A stretch of DNA of 64,000 nucleotides, taken from assembly GCA_033558025.1 (NCBI GenBank), contig JAUCEF010000002.1, positions 496,001-560,000 of the forward strand, in the 5' to 3' direction. This document shows, piece by piece, positions 46,736 through 57,587 of the stretch. The notes beneath the pieces are model-generated. The model searched no databases. It was not told the DNA's origin and saw nothing but the letters and a program-made list of their open reading frames with translations. Source of the DNA: Phytophthora sp. 'mugwort'. Lineage: Eukaryota > Oomycota > Peronosporomycetes > Peronosporales > Peronosporaceae. The position numbers were made by a program, and so were the translations under genes. Each line of letters opens with the position of its first letter. Position 1 is the first letter of the stretch.

Positions 46736-46910
46736 TAGATGTTCTCAGATGATGCGGCGACAATTTTTCTCGTTTCTGATTGGCCAGCTGAGAGCTCAAT
46801 CGTCTGACCTGATCATCTCAAATCGCTCAAACTGAAACGACCGAATCACCAGTTTCAGGCTGAAGACGATCAGCCTCACTGGCATAATCTCAAAACAGTG
46901 ACAGCACTGA

Positions 46911-47915
46911 ATGGAGCGCTACAAGGCAGTGGCGGCAATGGGAGCCATGGTTGCGGTTGTTTATACCGCCAGTTGCTCCCTACCTGAAGAAAAAGAGAGC
47001 ATACTCACGCTAACCCCTCTTGAGTTCACTGGCATGCTGGCAGATCCGCGCTATGATAAGTGGTTTCGACGGAATCTCCGGTGCAGCCAGGCTGCGTTCG
47101 TAAACCTCTGTGACATCCTTCGTCATGAACGCAAGGACTACGAGCTATATCGCTTGTGAAGGAGCATCCATTCGAAGAGAAGGTCGCGTGTCTGCTCTAT
47201 TTTCTTGGATCTCAAGGGGGTTACCGAGAAACCACTTCCCGCTATGATGGGTGCAATTGACGGCTCGCTGGTGAAGATAAACCGGCCAGAGGACTTTGAA
47301 GGCTACTACTACAGGAAAATGTTTCAGGCACTGAATGTTCAGGCGGTGGTGGATCACCGTATGCGGTTTACAAGCCTAGAGATACGCCCGGGGTTATGGT
47401 CCGATCAGAAGATTTGGCGTGCGTCTGTGTTGGGCTCTAACGTCAACAAGTACATACCCGCCGGTATACACTTTCTGGGAGATGCTGGTTATGCGCTTAG
47501 TCCTGCAATTATGACACCCTTTGCGGACTGTGACGGCACCGGACTGACCCGCAAGCAGCTACGCTACAATTATTTCACTCATGGACAAAGAATGGTAGTG
47601 GAGTGCGCATTTCGACTCTGGAAGGGCAGATTTCGAACTGTCAATTGCTGTCTCAGCACGCGGAGTGTCGAAAAAGCCGTCGATATCATTGCCGTTACCG
47701 TTGTGCTCCACAATATCCTGTTAAACATTGAAGATGATACCGCCTTCGAAGAAGAAGACGGCTACAATAATGATGACGTCGAGAATATTGCTAACTTCAA
47801 CACGTCGGACGCAACGGCGAGCTTCTTAAGGATGGTTGGCACCAGCAAGCGGGATTCAATTCTGACATTCACGGAGGCGTTTGACCTCGTTTTAGAGAGG
47901 TATCCTATTGCTTGA
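46911..47915 (+). pseudogene. Harbinger-like transposase of element C
   Basis: The N-terminal part (46911-47159) has DPRYDKWFRRNLRCSQAAFV. It stops at 47157, but the coding continues in another frame with EEKVACLLYFLGSQGGYRET (47176-47235). A long intact frame (about 47205-47915) then carries AMMGAIDGSLVKINRPEDFE (first Asp), FLGDAGYALSPAIMTPF (second Asp) and MVVECAFRLWKGRFRTVN (Glu), a complete DDE triad of the PIF/Harbinger type. Compared with the family order, the segment between GGYRET and GAIDG is much too short, so an internal deletion and frameshift have disabled it. Confidence 0.82.
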
Positions 47916-47938
47916 AACGAATACACTCTATCAACTCA

Positions 47939-48879
47939 CGAATATTTCGTTTTGAACTCTGAGCAGTTCACTCTGTGCTTGAATTTGAAGCAGCAGCTGC
48001 CCGAGTTGCCCGAGTTGAGCATGAGCACGGTCACTTTGCTCCTGCAGGAGTTCTGGTTGTTGCTGCACAGTTGCAGTAAGTCACATCCCTCCTCTTTCTT
48101 GGGCATGGGCCAATTCTCTTCCGAGGTCTTCCATCCCTTCGCTAAAGTCCTTGGCAACGGCACTCAGCCCTGCTTCGACACATTCGCACTGAGTGCGCTT
48201 TAGGCGCTTGGCAGATGAACTCGCACTAGCATCCGACAGAATGCGCCGCGGGCGAGATTGTAGGGATGCCGCGTCAGTCTGCGACGCCTCGCTCAGCGTG
48301 CCAACAGTTTCACGAGCAGTCGAGATCGTGTCAGGGTCCTCTGTGCTCAGGTGAGGGCGGTTGTTCATCCCCGTCGTGTCACCCCAGTAGTCTTCCATAA
48401 TGGAGAAATGGTGGGGGCGACGGACGGGGCCACCATTTCCCGTTCGGCCTTCTTCCTCCCGTGATGAGGCCCACTTATGCTTCATATTTTTAATCTAAAT
48501 AACAGACCGAACGTAAAACGACTAGTCAGTAAGATATGAGAGCGAAGCACTATTGAGAGGGGGGGGCATGCCTTGGTCTGACGTGCTGCTCTGTGAAGAC
48601 TTTGCCCCTGTTGACCGAGAGGGCGGACGCGAGGATGAACCAAGCGTACTTGATGCGCTTCGTGTCCTTGGTACTCTTGAAGTGGGAGCTCAAATCTTTG
48701 TACCGAAGACGGAAAAGCTCCTCAACGTCATCGTCGCTCCAGGAGGCACTCGTAGCACGTGCAGCAGCAGCAGGCGCTGCTCCTCCGCGAGCATATCCCT
48801 GGACTCCTTCGGTGCCGCTCACGCCGGATTTCATGCTACTCATACCGCTCTCGTCACCGCCCCGAAAACTACCTCTCAT
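47939..48879 (-). pseudogene. Myb/SANT-like accessory protein of element C
   Basis: The first part (48550-48879) has WSDDDVEELFRLRYKDLSSH then IKYAWFILAS, a SANT/Myb-like helix-turn-helix. A stop after a C8 run near 48562, or an intron ending at about 48495, separates it from MKHKWASSREEEGRTGNGG (48429-48485). That second part runs to an in-frame TGA at 48078-48080. The same frame stays open afterwards with a coiled coil (QPELLQEQSDRAHAQLGQLG) to a TGA at 47939-47941. In Harbinger elements this protein brings the transposase to the ends. Here it is broken. Confidence 0.65.
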
Positions 48880-49028
48880 TTCTGTAACTGATGCCGATCT
48901 ACTGGTTACGCTGGTCCTTGCCCTGATGCCGAAGTTCTAGAATGGAGCCACTAGTCGCACGCAAAGCCGAGCTGATCTCAAGCGAACCGACCAGCTCGGC
49001 TTAGGGTTTGGTGCCGTGAATCCGATGC

Positions 49029-49060
49029 AGACTGAGACGATCATTCCCCGATCACGACCT
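49029..49060 (-). repeat. Right terminal inverted repeat of element C
   Basis: The reverse complement reads AGGTCGTGATCGGGGAATGA then TCGTCTCAGTCT and matches the left end at 46705-46735. Confidence 0.7.
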
Positions 49061-49224
49061 AAGTGACTGGATTCGGATTTGGACACTTGTGAAATTCTCT
49101 CTATTATTTCTCTGCTTCTCAGTAGCGGATAATATGCATTTCGTGCATCACCAAAAATGTGAAGTGACACCCCTCTACTGACCAACACCCCTCCTACAAA
49201 ATTGCAACGAAATCAACATTTATT

Positions 49225-49612
49225 TTGCTAGTTGAGGTGCTGGGGGCTTCGAAACTGCGAAAAGGCTATCGCAAGTTCGGGGCGCGATGGGAACTAAGCC
49301 AGCCTTTATAAACCCTTTCCGAATAGTAACTTCTGAGATCGTCTTCTATGCCTGCACTAGAATTGACGTAATTTGGCTGCGCCGTTCCTCAGGTGTTGCA
49401 TTGTGATCATGAATGCAGTGGTGCTGGCTGTACAGCTCGCGGCACTCACTCTTGAAGACTGCCATGACGGCCACGTCCATCGCCTGGGCCAGCATCGTGG
49501 CACCCGGAGGGACGAAATCCACATCGGTCATTGCATCCTCAAGATGAGCACGCGCGGTACTTATATTGTGGAACTTCAGGCTGTCGAGCAGCAGCACTCG
49601 GCAGAAGGTCAC
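49225..49612 (-). pseudogene. Pogo-like (DDE_1) transposase fragment
   Basis: A minus-strand frame reads LLLDSLKFHNISTARAHLED, then AMTDVDFVPPGATMLAQAMD, VAVMAVFKSECRELYSQHH and, after a small break, IRKGFIKAGLVP. These are the DDE_1 C-terminal blocks of an oomycete pogo-like transposase. It is distinct from the remnant at 35281. No N-terminal part was found upstream. Confidence 0.75.
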
Positions 49613-50831
49613 TGACGGCGTCCTAACCTACAGCAAATAATAATAAATATTATACAAATTCGAAAATAAAGTTATTAATTGCATAACTCCTTGATCCACT
49701 CCAAAATAACACGCTCGTCACAATATGCATTCACCTGTACTGCTAGCACAGCAACCTTTCCTTGTGCAGTGTGGTTTTGTGCACTTCGGCTTCCACCTTG
49801 CCTCCTTTCCCGCTGCTATGTAAGTGTAAAGCGTGCCTTATTGCTCCCGAAAATTTGATGAAAACCGAAGCAAGATTGGGTTCACGAGGTGAGATTAAAA
49901 GTCGTTCCAGCGTTGGCTTGACCGGAAATATGCACTGACCGAAATCTGCCCCAGACGGATACCATGTTCTACAGCTTCACGACTTCGATCCCTCTAGCCT
50001 AAGTTCGTCGATAACTACTAGCTATCCTAGTAAACGTTTTTCCACAGCTCACCTCGAAATTGACACTGCAGGTAGCAAGATCAGCCTAACGACGTCACCT
50101 GCCATACCCCGCCAAATGCCAACCCGGAACGCTCGCAATACTCAACCCGCGCACCAGCAACACCGCCAAGACATAATTGTCATCCCGAAGCCCGGGAAAT
50201 CGATCGCCGCGCCGAGCTTGACTGATTCGCGCAATGTCGCTGGAAGACAACGAGCCGGACTCGTCGTGCCCCATTCTGGGGACTCGTGATTCGCTGAAAG
50301 CGGTGCTGATGCAGTTCGACCGCTAACCAACTTCACGCCGTGCGAGATCAACCCGCTTTGAAGCACTGTTCGGTCTCACATGACGCTACTGGAACGTCGG
50401 AAGAGGAAGTCGATCTCAACTTACCGGAAAGGACGTCCTTTTCATGATGCTTGTTATATTCAAGCATGAGGCGGGCGTGGGATATGAGTTCTTGTAAGAC
50501 ACCTACATTTATCACGAAGGTTATCTCATTTTGCCGTGCATAGTCACTCCGCGAATCTATGACACCTATTCGGGCAAATCCGACGAGACTAAGATTCACA
50601 AGCCGGTGACTTCAGGTCGCACTTTTCACTATTTTGCTGTGCACCATAATGCATAAAGTTTTTGTTTATGACACAGAACGAATGCATGTGTCGGTCTTAA
50701 ATGATCAGGCCAGTTATAGCATGTTCTAATGATCATTGGCGTGGCTTTGGGGCCTAAAACAACAGCATTAACCTTCCCAGCACAAACAGGATGATAAAAA
50801 CTTGCGACCTGAACCAGTGTCGTAGTTGTCG
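49613..50831. other. Intergenic, no assigned gene
   Basis: An 83-codon minus-strand frame at 50348-50599 (FVINVGVLQELISHARLMLE) is the only notable reading. I do not recognise it. No repeats or RNA genes were seen. Confidence 0.45.
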
Positions 50832-50895
50832 TTAATCTTTATTACACATCCAGTCCACGCGTGGGATTCTGAGCCCACAGGTGGGCTCGCTTTAT
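50832..50895 (+). repeat. Stray piggyBac-type end
   Basis: TTAATCTTTATTACACATCC at 50832 resembles the true left end of the palindrome (TTAATCTTTATTACCCACCT at 50945). Palindromes CCACGCGTGG and AGCCCACAGGTGGGCT follow, like the subterminal CCCACGCGTGGG and CCCACCGGTGGG motifs of that element. It is probably a remnant of an earlier insertion or a broken end. Confidence 0.6.
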
Positions 50896-51071
50896 ATAGT
50901 TGATCACAAGTAACTGTAATTGGTAGAACGCGTTTGAATGTATATTAATCTTTATTACCCACCTCTAAATCCCACCGGTGGACTCGGTGGTAAGCCCACG
51001 CGTGGGATCATAATCAATAAGCAATTTAGCAAGACATGTATGTAAGCATTTGTGTTTCTTTGTGGCCTAAG

Positions 51072-53079
51072 CTACTCGAAGCCAAAGTAAAGTGTAACGA
51101 GTGACACTAACGGCCCGTCTTCAGGCCACCCCCCGAAAAACACATTTTGCTCCAGATTGGAGCAACCGGACCAGTAGAACGATGCTTTGCGCCCACAGAC
51201 ACCACATTTTCTTTGTGCTCGCAGAATAGTACCGCTCATGCGCTTATATTGCGGTAACGTGCTGAAAGCACTCAAAGTGTGTTGTGGAATCGGGGCTTCG
51301 TCACCGAAGTCACCTGTACAGCCAACCCTAGTCGAACGTTCCATTGTGAACTCATTAAATATGAGTTTTGTTTTGATAAGTGAGTTTCGAAATGAATGAG
51401 TTGATGTCAACGATCGAAGAATCCAAGCACCCCGTGTCTGCTGCTTCGTACTTGTACCATACCAAACAAGGTGGAAAAGAGACGGTGATGCCATCTCTTT
51501 GTGTGCCACACTCGTTCCATTTCCAAACTACCTTGCCTAAGGTGGTCGTGGACATCAATGATGGAGAATTTCGAATAAAACAACTCGATCATTTGTGGGC
51601 GCTGTACCCGGCGTTCGTACAGTAACGTCTTTATCTGGTCGCCAGCAACAATCAATTCGTGGCGCCGGCGAACACTATCACTGCCTGGAAGCGAGGTCCC
51701 ACGATTGGAAATGATACACTTTGCCTTCCTATCAGCCCAGCAAAGTGCATACATGGTTACTCCCATTGGGGTTGTGCTCTGAAGCAATTTAAATTCACCT
51801 CGAGCCGGATCCGTGTCAAACCACTCCGTAAAATACTTTTTTGGATACTCGCGCGATGCTGTTTTGACCATCCCCATGAAAAAAGACCGCTGGGTTGCTC
51901 AAGTTGCACACTGGGTTGCTCAAGTTGCACAAGTGTATTAACTGACGAAAACGCACTATCAGCGACGACTGTACGACCACTGCCCTTATATACCTCAGTA
52001 AGACGGAGGATGACAGCAGTTCCCTCTCCAAACAGCGCGTGGTATGGCTTCAGCTTTTTTCGTTGAGTTCCTTCCATAAGATCCAAGCCCAACAGCACAC
52101 CCGAATCTCCATCTCCGACAGATTTTACCTCGGCTCCAATACCCTCAGGTTTTCGGGGGATCTTGGTTTGTGTGGCATGCCGCCGTGACAGTGCTTCCCT
52201 TCCTTCCCGTGCCATGAGCTCATGCACTCATCCACGCACAGTAATTCTCCTGGGGACATCACATCTCGGCGTCGACAGTTGAATCCGTCAGCAATGGGTC
52301 TAATAGGCTTCCAGACGTGAAAGAGCACTAGAGATGTTTTTGAATGCGTGGCGAGACATTGCAAAGCGTTTGCCAAATTTTAGAGCGGTACCAATGTACC
52401 CATCCTGAATGTCCTTCTCCACTAAACCCGAATAGGTCCCCGCCTTGGTTCAACTGCCATTGCCAGACGAATACCAAGCCACCAAATAAAGCCACCTTCT
52501 GCGATTCTACGTTGCCGCCGAGTCGTAAAGCTTATTGTTTGTGTGCTGGATTGTATTTTGTAGTGTTGACCAGGGATACATCAAATAAAAATACTTGACA
52601 AATGATCGATCGCCACGTTGAAGTACCGATGGCCAGCGGAAGAAGTTTTTTCGGTTCAGCTGCATTGCAGCTGAGTCCACAAGTACATCGACGCAAAACT
52701 CCCATGTACGCCCATGCGCTATAATCTTGCCTTCGTCAGAGATGGTATTATCGATGTCTAAGTCCGTCGTATTCTCATCATCCTCTGAGTCCGACGATTC
52801 TGAAGCCGATGACTCATCACATACGGCGCCAGGGCTCAGTAGCATTGCTGTTAGCGATTCAGCATTAAGTGGCTCTTGACTTGGGCTTAATGTTGAAATA
52901 TCTATGTCTATAACAGGGCCCACCGACCGATCAGACACCCTCTCTACTGCTCCTCCGTTCCACTGGACATCATACCACGGCTGGTGCGTACTGGAATCGA
53001 TCGCCACGATAGTCCCGCGCTTATTTGCCTTAGACTTAGTTTTCCCTTGCACTCGATCTCCAACTGCTCGTGTCACCAT
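51072..53079 (-). pseudogene. PiggyBac-type transposase, left arm
   Basis: The start is MVTRAVGDRVQGKTKS at 53079, with an SH3-like stretch (PWYDVQWNGGAVERVSDR) and an acidic linker. Then come NFFRWPSVLQRG, LLCVDECMSSWHG (first Asp), GDSGVLLGLDLMEG, VVADSAFSSV (second Asp), MVKTASREYPKKYFTEWF, MYALCWADRKAKCIISNRG and FSIIDVHDHLRQG (third Asp). A Cys motif, CGVCGRKASFYWSGC, lies near 51170-51215. These are the piggyBac (DDE_Tnp_1_7) blocks in order. The frame is open across GDSGVLLGLD, but breaks occur near 52510, at a short T-run shared with the right arm and again near the C-terminus. A 21-base duplication (QLEQPSVQLEQPS) is shared with the other arm. Confidence 0.8.
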
Positions 53080-53159
53080 GGTGTTGCTTCCGAATTTGAT
53101 CCAAAGAAGTGCTGAGCTTCATCACGCCTCTAGTTTGTTTTAAATACTCCAACCGCCCG

Positions 53160-53420
53160 TTTCATCATGAGAACTTCTTCGACGATCTGATCGGGGAATA
53201 AGCGCTGGGCATAATCGCGTCTCTAATAAACTAGTAAACTAAACTAGTAAACTAGAGATGCGATTATGCCCAGAGCTTTTTTCCCGATTAGTTCGAATAT
53301 GTTCTCATGATGGCATAATCGCGTCTCTAGTAAACTAGTTTAGTTTACTAGTTTATTAGAGACGCGATTATGCCCAGCGCTTATTCCCCGATCAGATCGT
53401 CGAAGAAGTTCTCATGATGA
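53160..53420. repeat. Centre of the palindrome with nested hairpins
   Basis: Units starting GGGCATAATCGCG occur four times in alternating orientation (about 53210, 53260, 53312, 53365). Each neighbouring pair encloses a TAAACTAGT-rich hairpin of about 62 bases. The 41-base loop is itself a diverged inverted copy of the flanking CATCATGAGAAC...TCGGGGAATAAGCG sequence, so three copies of that block are present. This looks like a short hairpin element at or near the join. Confidence 0.75.
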
Positions 53421-53502
53421 AACGGGCGGTTGGAGTATTTAAAACAAACTAGAGGCGTGATGAAGCTCAGCACTTCTTTGGATCAAATTCGGAAGCAACA
53501 CC

Positions 53503-55512
53503 ATGGTGACACGAGCAGTTGGAGATCGAGTGCAAGGGAAAACTAAGTCTAAGGCAAATAAGCGCGGGACTATCGTGGCGATCGATTCCAGTACGCACCA
53601 GCCGTGGTATGATGTCCAGTGGAACGGAGGAGCAGTAGAGAGGGTGTCTGATCGGTCGGTGGGCCCTGTTATAGACATAGATATTTCAACATTAAGCCCA
53701 AGTCAAGAGCCACTTAATGCTGAATCGCTAACAGCAATGCTACTGAGCCCTGGCGCCGTATGTGATGAGTCATCGGCTTCAGAATCGTCGGACTCAGAGG
53801 ATGATGAGAATACGACGGACTTAGACATCGATAATACCATCTCTGACGAAGGCAAGATTATAGCGCATGGGCGTACATGGGAGTTTTGCGTCGATGTACT
53901 TGTGGACTCAGCTGCAATGCAGCTGAACCGAAAAAACTTCTTCCGCTGGCCATCGGTACTTCAACGTGGCGATCGATCATTTGTCAAGTATTTTTATTTG
54001 ATGTATCCCTGGTCAACACTACAAAATACAATCCAGCACACAAACAATAAGCTTTACGACTCGGCGGCAACGTAGAATCGCAGAAGGTGGCTTTATTTGG
54101 TGGCTTGGTATTCGTCTGGCAATGGCAGTTGAACCAAGGCGGGGACCTATTCGGGTTTAGTGGAGAAGGACATTCAGGATGGGTACATTGGTACCGCTCT
54201 AAAATTTGGCAAACGCTTTGCAATGTCTCGCCACGCATTCGAAAACATCTCTAGTGCTCTTTCACGTCTGGAAGCCTATTAGACCCATTGCTGACGGATT
54301 CAACTGTCGACGCCGAGATGTGATGTCCCCAGGAGAATTACTGTGCGTGGATGAGTGCATGAGCTCATGGCACGGGAAGGAAGGGAAGCACTGTCACGGC
54401 GGCATGCCACACAAACCAAGATCCCCCGAAAACCTGAGGGTATTGGAGCCGAGGTAAAATCTGTCGGAGATGGAGATTCGGGTGTGGCTGTTGGGCTTGG
54501 ATCTTATGGAAGGAACTCAACGAAAAAAGCTGAAGCCATACCACGCGCTGTTTGGAGAGGGAACTGCTGTCATCCTCCGTCTTACTGAGGTATATAAGGG
54601 CAGTGGTCGTACAGTCGTCGCTGATAGTGCGTTTTCGTCAGTTAATACACTTGTGCAACTTGAGCAACCCAGTGTGCAACTTGAGCAACCCAGCGGTCTT
54701 TTTTCATGGGGATGGTCAAAACAGCATCGCCCGAGTATCCAAAAAAAGTATTTTACGGAGTGGTTTAACACGGATCCGGCTCGAGGTGAATTTAAATTGC
54801 TTCAGAGCACAACCCCAATGGGAGTAACCATGTATGCACTTTGCTGGGCTGATAGGAAGGCAAAGTGTATCATTTCCAATCGTGGGACCTCGCTTCCAGG
54901 CAGTGATAGTGCTCGCCGGCGCCACGAATTGATTGTTGCTGGCGACCAGATAAAGACGTTACTGTACGAACGCCGGGTACAGCGCCCACAAATGATCGAG
55001 TTGTTTTATTCGAAATTCTCCATCATTGATGTCCACGACCACCTTAGGCAAGGTAGTTTGGAAATGGAACGAGTGTGGCACACAAAGAGATGGCATCACC
55101 GTCTCTTTTCCACCTTGTTTGGTATGGTACAAGTACGAAGCAGCAGACACGGGGTGCTTGGATTCTTCGATCGTTGACATCAACTCATTCATTTCGAAAC
55201 TCACTTATCAAAACAAAACTCATATTTAATGAGTTCACAATGGAACGTTCGACTAGGGTTGGCTGTACAGGTGACTTCGGTGACGAAGCCCCGATTCCAC
55301 AACACACTTTGAGTGCTTTCAGCACGTTACCGCAATATAAGCGCATGAGCGGTACTATTCTGCGAGCACAAAGAAAATGTGGTGTCTGTGGGCGCAAAGC
55401 ATCGTTCTACTGGTCCGGTTGCTCCAATCTGGAGCAAAATGTGTTTTTCGGGGGGTGGCCTGAAGACGGGCCGTTAGTGTCACTCGTTACACTTTACTTT
55501 GGCTTCGAGTAG
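53503..55512 (+). pseudogene. PiggyBac-type transposase, right arm
   Basis: Same blocks as the left arm, reading outward on the plus strand. Two single-base differences change the reading. An extra G near 54486 breaks the frame at GDSGV that is open in the left arm. An A7 run at 54741-54747 (six bases in the left arm) joins the two halves around KKYFTEWF into one 235-codon frame (54470-55177). The shared breaks near 54075-54210 and after 55177 remain. Neither arm can make a full protein as it stands. Confidence 0.8.
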
Positions 55513-55748
55513 CTTAGGCCACAAAGAAGCACAAATGCTTACATACATGTCTTGCTAAATTGCTTATTGATTATGATCCCACGCGTGGGCTTACCGCCGA
55601 GTCCACCGGTGGGATTTAGAGGTGGGTAATAAAGATTAACCCGTACCAGTATTGACGACTGATGCAATTAATCGAATAAATGACCAAACGGCATTTTTAG
55701 CTTTTGCGGTACATTTTGGCGCGAAGCGACGTGAGGGGAAGTGGCGGT

Positions 55749-57577
55749 ATGCAGGCGAAGCAATATGAGGTGCGTTACTAGAAGGATCTACTGCATGGAC
55801 TTTGCAGGAGTGCTAAGTGCCGCTCCGACTCCAGGAGCGAATTCTTAAACTTCAAGATGCGCTAGAGTTGCAGAAACTCAAGAATACGTGTGAGTAACCC
55901 ACTGAAAGTTTAGTTTTTAGTTTTCAGTAATTGCAAGCTAACCGCTTGGTATGTGATTCTCGTGTGTTGCAGCTCAGCTCGGACGGATTCGGTAAGATTG
56001 CAGCCTGGAGGTTTGCAAGTGAATGTTTGGGTTAATTATTGCGGAAAATGTAGGACCCTCGAAGACCAGTTGGATAAAGCACACATGGCGCTTGAAGAAG
56101 AACGAGAAGAAAAGTTCGTGCAGTTTTGAAGATATTTAGACACGAAGTCCAACTCACATAACGAGTCGGTTGCTTTGAAACAGAGAGACAATTTTGAAGA
56201 ACCGACAGACGAACCGTCTGCTAATGGAGCTGCGCGAAGAGCGTGTACAAAGATTGCAGGATCTGGAAGAGATTTATGCTAAAGACAAGAGGCTGGAGGC
56301 TCTCGCAGCTGAAATGGTACGCTGGTTTAGCTGTGATTCAAGGTCCCAACACACTAATGACATAACTATTGGTTAACTAGTCTGCTGCTACACAAGGCAT
56401 AAGCCAGGTGAGCGGAGAAATAGCTCACAAAGATGCGGAGCTTGTAGGTTTACGTGCCACAGTGAGATGCAGTGCTAAACTGCTTCAGGTTTGAGATACT
56501 CGCTTTCTGATCGTTATATTTCTTTATATAAAATACAATCGCTTACCCACCGCCGTTTGCAGAATGCGGAGCAAGATTTCCTCGTCACTCATCAAGACCT
56601 TGAAAATACACAACTGAAATTGATGGATTGCAAACGGTAAGAAGAACCTTCTCAAACAATTGAGCGTATCCTCTTTTGTAGAATCGTGCTAACGTTTATT
56701 TTTCAAGCAAATTGTCTGTAAAAGAGCGCGAGGTGCGCATGTGGATCGAGAGATACGAACAAGTCATGATGGACCTCCACGCTTCGCAGTTCCGCCTAAC
56801 GCAAATAGCACGAGGTACTCGGACATATTTTATATGGAAAGTTGAAGTTCTAATAGCGAACTTTGTCCATAGGCGCGAGCTCAAAGGAAGCAGCACTAAC
56901 GGTATTCATTGATAGGACTGCTCAGCTTACATTCTACTAACAAAGATCGGCATATGCTTTGATTGCCAACGTAGCGAGGGCATACGATAGATATCGACAA
57001 TCCAGCTAATGGGGTTAAAAGCCTTCGTCCTCGTCCAGTGGCTTTGATAAAGCCTGTTGGACTGCATGATCGTGCTGTTCGGAGATATCGACGAGATCAA
57101 ATTCCGAATCGGGCTCACGCAAGCATAGCCAGCATTACAAATTTGCATCCAGTGTATCACTTGAAACCCGTGCGCTCGGCTGGGTCCCTTCCTCATGTTC
57201 ATACCACAGCTATATCGTCGTCCGAATCGATAGCTGCAATTAGCCGCGATTGTTTTCAGTGCACAGCTACGACACCACCTTTTAAGGCAAAGAAGACTAG
57301 GTGAGTAGTATACGTGAGCTTTACTCCAACTTTTGCACTTCAGCGTGCTAACACCGTAGATCTCGCAGAAAACCATACGTTGCTCGAGATGAACGCGATG
57401 CTCCGTACGAATCCAGCCTGATAACTGTACGTCGCTCGTATACGAAGCTCATGTGATTTGCTCGAAACTTCTCATTTTGTTTACAGAGAAAACCAACCTG
57501 GGTCAAAATACCTCGGCTATGGTCTCGGTCTTCTCAAGAAGGACCTCATCGTCCCGACTAACAACTACAATTCATAG
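55749..57577 (+). CDS. Coiled-coil protein, 12 exons, unknown function
   Basis: Model: exons 55749-55769, 55835-55889, 55973-55991, 56054-56113, 56184-56316, 56381-56488, 56563-56636, 56708-56814, 56873-56901, 56975-57300, 57360-57437 and 57487-57577. All introns (49-83 nt) are GT-AG, the frame is kept across every junction, and the product is 366 aa. Residues about 5-190 form a near-continuous coiled coil (KLQDALELQKLKN, EDQLDKAHMALEEEREEK, NRLLMELREERVQRLQD, KLSVKEREVRMWIERYEQ). Residues about 203-310 are basic and His/Ser-rich, and the end is KYLGYGLGLLKKDLIVPTNN. I do not recognise the family. A cytoskeletal or flagellar role would be a guess. It lies 110 bp from the piggyBac palindrome and ends 10 bp from the next gene's stop. 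The first exon (7 codons) is the least certain. Confidence 0.75.
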
Positions 57578-57587
57578 TTTCACACCG

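Larger units (their letters stand above)
46705..49060 (+). mobile_element. Harbinger-like DNA transposon (element C) with terminal inverted repeats
   Basis: Ends at 46705-46735 and 49029-49060 are inverted copies of each other, sharing a core close to TCGGGGAAYGATCGT. Between them lie a plus-strand DDE transposase and a minus-strand Myb/SANT-type gene that converge, the normal two-gene layout. Flanking trinucleotides (TAT left, TAA right) do not match cleanly, so the target-site duplication has decayed or the end is off by a base. Length about 2.36 kb. Both genes are damaged. Confidence 0.72.
50945..55639. mobile_element. Head-to-head piggyBac palindrome flanked by TTAA
   Basis: Positions 50949-53270 and 53312-55635 are inverted copies of each other centred on 53291, with a 41-base loop. 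Outer ends are both TTAA (50945-50948 and 55636-55639) followed inward by TCTTTATTACCCACCTC. TTAA is the piggyBac target site. Each arm carries a piggyBac-type transposase gene starting near the centre and reading outward. In the stretches I compared the arms differ by a few substitutions and two single-base indels. The whole unit has the ends needed to be cut out as one piece. Confidence 0.88.

Noticed and set aside
53210..53374. CRISPR-like or satellite array at the palindrome centre
   Set aside because: The repeats alternate in orientation and form hairpins, with no equal spacers. They are explained by nested inverted repeats in a eukaryotic transposon.
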